This document shows, one piece after another, positions 58,871 to 64,000 of a DNA stretch of 64,000 nt (position 1 is its first letter; each line of letters opens with the position of its first letter). Below the pieces are notes generated by a model. That model searched no databases, was not told the origin of the DNA, and saw only the letters and a program-made list of their open reading frames with translations. Position numbers and translations under genes: made by a program. This stretch comes from Dryococelus australis (Eukaryota > Arthropoda > Insecta > Phasmatodea > Phasmatidae), in contig CM057009.1 of assembly GCA_029891345.1 (NCBI GenBank), positions 296,328,466 through 296,392,465 of the forward strand, written 5' to 3'.

Positions 58871-58986
58871 TTGTTCATTTGTTGGGGCTCAATTTATTTT
58901 GTTCAGTATTGCTGTAGTTAAATACATAGTTGTGTGTGTTCAATTGATATGTTTACATATTGCATGTGAACAATTTTAAGGGGAAG

Positions 58987-59186
58987 TATTGGATATGCAA
59001 ATTGTCCATAAGTGAAATTTGTACACTGACACTGGGAGTGTGTGCCACAATTTTTTGTCTAGTTTGTATTATCACTATGGCATCTGCGTCGCCAAGTATT
59101 GTTACAATGTGTAGTGTCTTCATGTCTATAAGTACGTATATTGTTCAGATATGTATTCTTGTATCCACAACTACTGCAACCCAACA
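58987..59186 (+). repeat. 3' LTR of Copia 1
   Basis: It starts just after a purine-rich aaggggaag (candidate polypurine tract, about 58978-58986) and ends CCCAACA. It is the partner of 55034-55234. Confidence 0.85.
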
Positions 59187-61120
59187 GTCAACTTGCAGTT
59201 TTAGGCAATTTATCTTTTGTGGTTGCTTCTCTTGCTATTTCACTGTTACTCCTTTCCTTGGTCTCCCTCAATCACTTCTTCCTCAAATTCTCCAAAGTAC
59301 GTAGACCACCCTTCACTTTGCATTTCCTCAGTTCCCTAATTGATAAGGATTTTCTTGTATTTCTCTGTATTCTGGGGTCAGGTCTATACCAATAGTTTCA
59401 AACTTTTTTCTTCCATTTCTGTCATGTTCTTTCAGTTTCACAAGTACCACATCTCCTCTAACAAACTTTCTTCGTACCTTCAAAATATATTCTGTATCCT
59501 TTAAAGTCTTCATATCCAACAAAGCACCCTTTTCAGATTTTGAATCCCACGTCAGTCTTTTTTCTTTAGGTATATGGCCAAACACTTCTGTTCCAAACAC
59601 ACGTGTCAGGTTAGTTAAGTCAAAATTTTTCTTTTCCCGAACTTGGTATAATGTATTATTATTCTCAACTTTTTGAAGTTTTATTTAATACATACACAGC
59701 TGTATGGCAATGCCTTCATTTTACCCTCTAAACATGTTGCACAAAACTATACCGCCAGAGAATTCGATAGTTTCGATTTAAAACCACTTCTGACATAGTC
59801 CAAATTTTGGTGACAGGCTATTATAGCACTCTACTAAGGAACGTACTACTGCTAAGCTGTTTTATTCCATAATGAAGTGCAGGATATATGTTACCCTCCT
59901 CATTTGCTACAGCACAAACTTAAATTTTCTTCACACATATAACTGTGACCTGCACACATTAACACAACTATTTTCAAGAGCACTCAACATTTAAAATAAG
60001 TTGTAATTTCAGGTAAGGTACCCACAAAACAGTATTTAATGCACATTGCATGTAGTTTTGGTTATTGTGGGCTTTAATATTTGTCTGACACCTAGCACAT
60101 GGAGACTACTTCCATCACCTACTATTAAACGTCCGATAGGTGTAAAGTTCGTAAACAAGCCACGTTCATTACTCATATATTCACTCTTGCCACTCACTAT
60201 CCATAATCCAAAATGTGGATTGTTTATGATCAACACAGTTTACACTAAGCGAGACTCTTCTGGGCACGACAAATGCATTTTCATGTTTATTCCTCTATTT
60301 GCACTGAAAATTCAAATGCCCACTCTTACCACATTCAAAGCATTTTCATATATATTGATCATTTCTTCACCGATTCACAACCTAGCCAAGACATCTGCTT
60401 TTGAAGCACTTTATTACCCCCGTTTTCATGTTGGCGATTTTTTCTGTGACCCTGCCATCAAAGCCACATGATTTTTTATCTTAACCTCTCTTCCTCTACT
60501 AGACGTCTGCAACCAGGTCATTGATATTTTGTTTGCTAGGTTCGACCGATTCCTATGCTGCCACGAAGTGACTATCTGGCAGCGACATCAATATTTTTGA
60601 AATAGTAATCATTTCCGACCACTTCCCACCTGTTTAAGCAAGCGACATTTCCTGAATTTTTGACGAGTATGTAGACATGTCAGAACCCTCCTCATATCTG
60701 AATTTGAAAAAGCACTGTTGGAGTAAGTGTACACTAGTACTCGACTGCTGCTCACCACACACTAAGCAGCTTTATCTACATCTCAGTCGCATTGGTGCAG
60801 GTAAGGATGTGCATCATTGCAGCTTCACTCAGATGTGTAGCAATGAGACTTCATGCTTTTACATCCTTTTTTTTTTCACTCACCTTGATTGGTTTCTGGT
60901 TTAATTTCAGTTCCATCCACAATGTATAGTAGATTAATTCCCCGCAGCAACACCTATACCTGGAACTTCCACATGTTCCAGTTCCTCTGTCCCCTCTGCC
61001 AATCAACTTTATCGCTCCCACAGTACTTACCCTAGTTGCTCCACATATCCATGGAGTCAACAAATATGGCCGATAAAAGTTGTAGATGAAAGCATCTGAA
61101 ACAGTACTCCACCCAAGTAC
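59187..61120 (-). mobile_element. Ty1/Copia element 2 (minus strand, partial fossil)
   Basis: On the minus strand: gag (about 61000-60400; MSLIATHLSEAAMM-like and MSTYSSKIQEMSLA), a nucleocapsid remnant (about 60340-60290), protease (about 60240-60040; GDGSSLHVLGV), an integrase zinc-domain end (about 59740; CATCLEGKMKALPY) and an integrase C-terminal end (about 59600-59330; FGTEVFGHIPKEKR). The polymerase is absent. It abuts the 3' LTR of Copia 1. No LTR of its own is recognised. It is broken in several places. Confidence 0.75.
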
Positions 61121-61710
61121 CGCCACACCACATATACCTCTCACACTGCTGTTTCTCTTTCAACGTTACCCCTGCTACTGAACGATTTCAAAACAATCGC
61201 AGCTGCAACACCACTATAAGCTTACTGGGCCCAAAATCTGTTATTGAACTCTAACGAAATATGTAGTGGGATGAATTTTGCTAGACTTATTTACATCAAA
61301 AAGTTGTTACACCAGTGTTCAATTTTTAAAAAACAACTTTTCTATTTCAGCGTTACCAATAAAAACTGTACAGCACAGAAAAACTATTTTATTGTTTAAG
61401 AATTTTTTTGTGTACCGCAATCCGAGGCATTTCCATCCCAGGGTTTGTATGTCAAGAAGCAGCCTGTCTAATAGACTGTGCACAGTGTGCTCGACAGAGG
61501 CCTGGCATATATGAAGGTCGACTCCCAACTGAGCACATATTGAGGTGCCGTGTCCAGCGACATCTCCCCCTTTCCCCTACCGCCACAAGACTACTGATGT
61601 CACAGCCAGCATGGACACAGTTTTCTGGAACCACCAAATTTTGTAGTAAAGACAGATCCCAGAGTGGCTGTTTGATGATTATTAAACATCTGGTCATTGA
61701 ATGTTAAGTG
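61121..61710. other. Non-coding stretch
   Basis: No recognisable gene. Overlapping open frames on both strands at about 61300-61700 match no family I know. Confidence 0.5.
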
Positions 61711-62466
61711 TGCTGAGCCGATAGAGATATTTACAGATACCGGTGCGAACCAATACTTCCTTGCCGATACAGCCAATATCCAATTCCATTACCATGGGCG
61801 TACGAGTAATGAAATGGACTTCTACTAGCACTAAAATTATTTTGGAAAGCTGATTTAAAACTGTGTTTAATTCGAGTGTCACACTACGTACTATTTGATG
61901 GATTAAGTAAACATACAAACAATAGTAGAATTAATTTCACATAAATTCTTCAAAATGTGAGAATAAAACCAGCATTCGAAAAATACTTAAATATAATATT
62001 TTTATTCTTAGGTCAGGGCAACTTAAAAAAAAAAAAAGTTTTTTAAACTTATGAAAAAAAAATTTTAAATCTACAAGTTTGTGTAGTACATTTCTCTGAA
62101 TAATTAAACTGTTTATATTTTTAAAAAAATTAAAAATTATTAATACATATAGTTTGTAAATTCAGGACACCCTTATTTTACTAACAGTAAAATTGAAGCA
62201 CTGCCAGTTGCTAGGTAATTAATGGCAGACTTCGTATTGCTTTAAAATGATTATCTCGCAGCAGGGTAGCTTCACCAACCCACCCTACCCCTTTGTTGAG
62301 TGTGTCAGTTTAGTCCCAAGTCGCCGCCCTATTATCCTCTGGTGTTGCAGGCAAGCATAAATGAAAATGTGTCAATATCTGTTAAAAATAAAATTGGTTC
62401 AGACAGTTTCCAATACCTGTTATCAGCAGATATTTAATATTGGGTTATCGGTACGGGCTCAGCTCT
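61711..62466. mobile_element. Weak inverted-repeat (MITE-like) candidate
   Basis: The left end reads tgctgagccgatagagatat. The right end reverse-complemented reads gagctgagcccgtaccgata. Both share GCTGAGCC, then GATA and an ATATT-rich block. The ~750 bp between are AT-rich and non-coding. The inverted match is short and gapped, and no target-site duplication is evident. Confidence 0.3.
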
Positions 62467-62749
62467 AGACTTGAGACCATACAACAAAATCTTGTGCGAG
62501 AATAATTTTCTGTACAAATAGGGGTTTCAGGCGCACAAGCCAGGGTTGGGGTAGCTTTGGTTGAGATGTCCTAAAGTGTAAACATTTAAGTATTTTAAAT
62601 TGTGAAAATGTACTTAGCTTGTTAAGGGATTCTCAGAGTTTTTAATGTAATCCTCTGTATATATTTTAACATAATTTTTTAACTTATTTTAGTACTTTTA
62701 TAATATTTTGCAATTTGGTCATTCAAAATGCCATGAATGGGAATTAAAA
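62467..62749. other. AT-rich spacer
   Basis: Nothing recognisable apart from AT-rich sequence before element G. Confidence 0.45.
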
Positions 62750-64000
62750 TAATTTATTAACTCGGACTATGCAGGAATTTGCATTAAAAATAAAGTCTTG
62801 CATAAAGGAGATAGGTTTGCAGTGCGAGGAAACAACTTGTGGAAGTTGTGTTCTTCCATTTACGGCCTTAGTACAGTACATGTTTTACAATTGTAAGAAC
62901 CCAGTTATCATGTCAGAATTTCTGCAATTAGTCGTGCAAATACAGAAACATAGGTGCGGAGCATCAGAAAACTAACATGCATGGTTTGTTCACAGTTTAG
63001 ACATGTTGTGGATAAATGTTTTCATAAGGATACAGTAGCGAAACAAAATAAAGACAAAGGGGACCAAGTATGGTTGAATATAGAATTAGGGATAGGAATG
63101 AGAATTAAATGTGTAAGGGTGGTTAAAAGACCTAAAGGAATGGGAAAGGTAACTTTAGGCAGTTGGAACATCGGAATGATGTGTGTGATGGGAAAAGGAA
63201 TAATGAAGCGCACGTGTAGGAACATAATGTGTAGAGTCAGGACACTCAGAAATCAACGTGGTTTTGCTGTAGAAGCCAGGGTCACATTCAGTACTATTAC
63301 TTGTTTAATAAAAAACCAGCTAGTGTAGGAACTGTAAGCATGTAGAGCAAGTGTGGAAAAAGTCTAAGTTAGCGGCAGTTCTGGTCAGATAAATAAATCA
63401 AGAGTGCTTAAATTAATTCAGGTGCATCTGTTTCATTTGTATCGCAAAGAGTGCATAAATACGTTAATACTACCAATAGGATTTTCTGCATTAACACAAC
63501 AAAGGATACTAACTAGTATGGCTTTTCCATTAGCCGACAGAGGTATGGTAAAATCAAATGCAAGAATATATATCAGAAAAAAATATATGGTTTTTATGGG
63601 AATGACAATTTAGAATACTTTTTAATTTGTGTCTAATTTGTTGGGCATAGATTTTTTGGCCAAGGCAAAATGCTCCCAGAACAATGCAGACGAAACTATA
63701 TTCCAGCCAAAAAATACAGGTAGTCCACATTCTTACGTGAATTTTAAGGAGAGGATTCATAAAATAACACAGGACTTTTCAGATGCAGCGACGTCAAAAT
63801 TAGGGCACTGTAGACAATTTCCCGGTGGTACTAAAATAAAAATATAAAGAACCTGCAACAAAGGTTTTTTATCTACCACCACCTCAAAGATTGAGGACTT
63901 TCAAATGTATTATTAAGGATATGAAAGAACTAGGCATAGAAAATTCTGTTAGTGCATATACCAGTCCATCATTCTTATTCAAAACCCACCAAGTGATTTA
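62750..64000 (+). mobile_element. Ty3/Gypsy element G (fossil, runs off the window)
   Basis: A plus-strand Gypsy copy cut by the window edge. The Gag-like start (about 62769-62975) leads to a zinc-knuckle-like CMVCSQFRHVVDKC (about 62980). A protease-like region follows (about 63390-63660), then the start of reverse transcriptase near 63870-64000 (PPPQRLRTFKCIIKDMKELG, TSPSFLFKTH). That start parallels C3 (PPPTLKAFREIIDKLLLVG), placing G near the C family. Several breaks are present. Confidence 0.65.

Larger units (their letters stand above)
55034..59186 (+). mobile_element. Ty1/Copia element 1 (fossil, LTR to LTR)
   Basis: A 4.15-kb plus-strand Copia element with ~200-bp LTRs, a copia-type primer site, gag, protease remnant, integrase, reverse transcriptase and RNase H. 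The LTRs are roughly 75% identical by eye, so it is ancient. It is broken in many places and includes a ~180-bp AT-rich stretch within the polymerase region (about 58100-58280). No target-site duplication is visible: the flanks read ctgcc and gtcaa. Confidence 0.85.

Overview
The window reads as a piece of a large, repeat-rich animal genome, most likely an arthropod and probably an insect. The background is AT-rich with many homopolymer runs and no bacterial-style gene spacing. One Copia element carries the half-tRNA initiator-methionine primer site known from Drosophila copia. I find no convincing host protein gene, no rRNA and no intact tRNA. Nearly everything recognisable is decayed LTR retrotransposon sequence, plus a few small DNA-transposon or SINE-like pieces. 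Nearly all open frames longer than 60 codons are parts of these fossils or antisense shadows of them.

Layout. 1-2.95 kb: non-coding. 2.95-12.04 kb: Ty3/Gypsy element A (+), with a ~1.2 kb foreign insertion between its protease and reverse transcriptase. 13.0-18.0 kb: element B (+), a diverged relative of A in the same orientation, cut off within its reverse transcriptase region. 18.0-18.85 kb: a minus-strand Gypsy fragment (E). 18.85-22.9 kb: two 5'-truncated copies (C1, C2) of a second Gypsy family. 23-31.4 kb: no recognisable coding sequence, but two candidate LTR regions in opposite orientation (26.26-28.24 and 29.72-30.8 kb). 31.4-34.75 kb: Gypsy element F (+). 36.39-37.41 kb: a candidate terminal-inverted-repeat element containing a tRNA-like SINE candidate. 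37.76-38.6 kb: a Copia fragment (-).

39.0-53.2 kb: Gypsy element D (-), flanked by ~2.0 kb LTRs, with primer site and polypurine tract in the expected places. A C-family copy (C3, +) lies inside it, so D predates C3. 53.2-55.0 kb: non-coding with two local tandem repeats. 55.03-59.19 kb: Copia element 1 (+) with 200-bp LTRs. 59.2-61.12 kb: Copia element 2 (-). 61.7-62.5 kb: a weak inverted-repeat candidate. 62.75-64.0 kb: Gypsy element G (+), running off the window.

The most interesting signal is in the Gag regions of A, B and D. Each carries PHD/RING-like Cys-His modules; A and D have two in tandem, with nearly the same spacing (C-x4-C, 9-10 residues, C-x2-C-x4-H-x2-C). This suggests a Gypsy lineage whose Gag has an N-terminal pair of PHD-like fingers. 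A and D also both have long non-pol tails after the integrase. All these elements look heavily broken and are described only as fossils.
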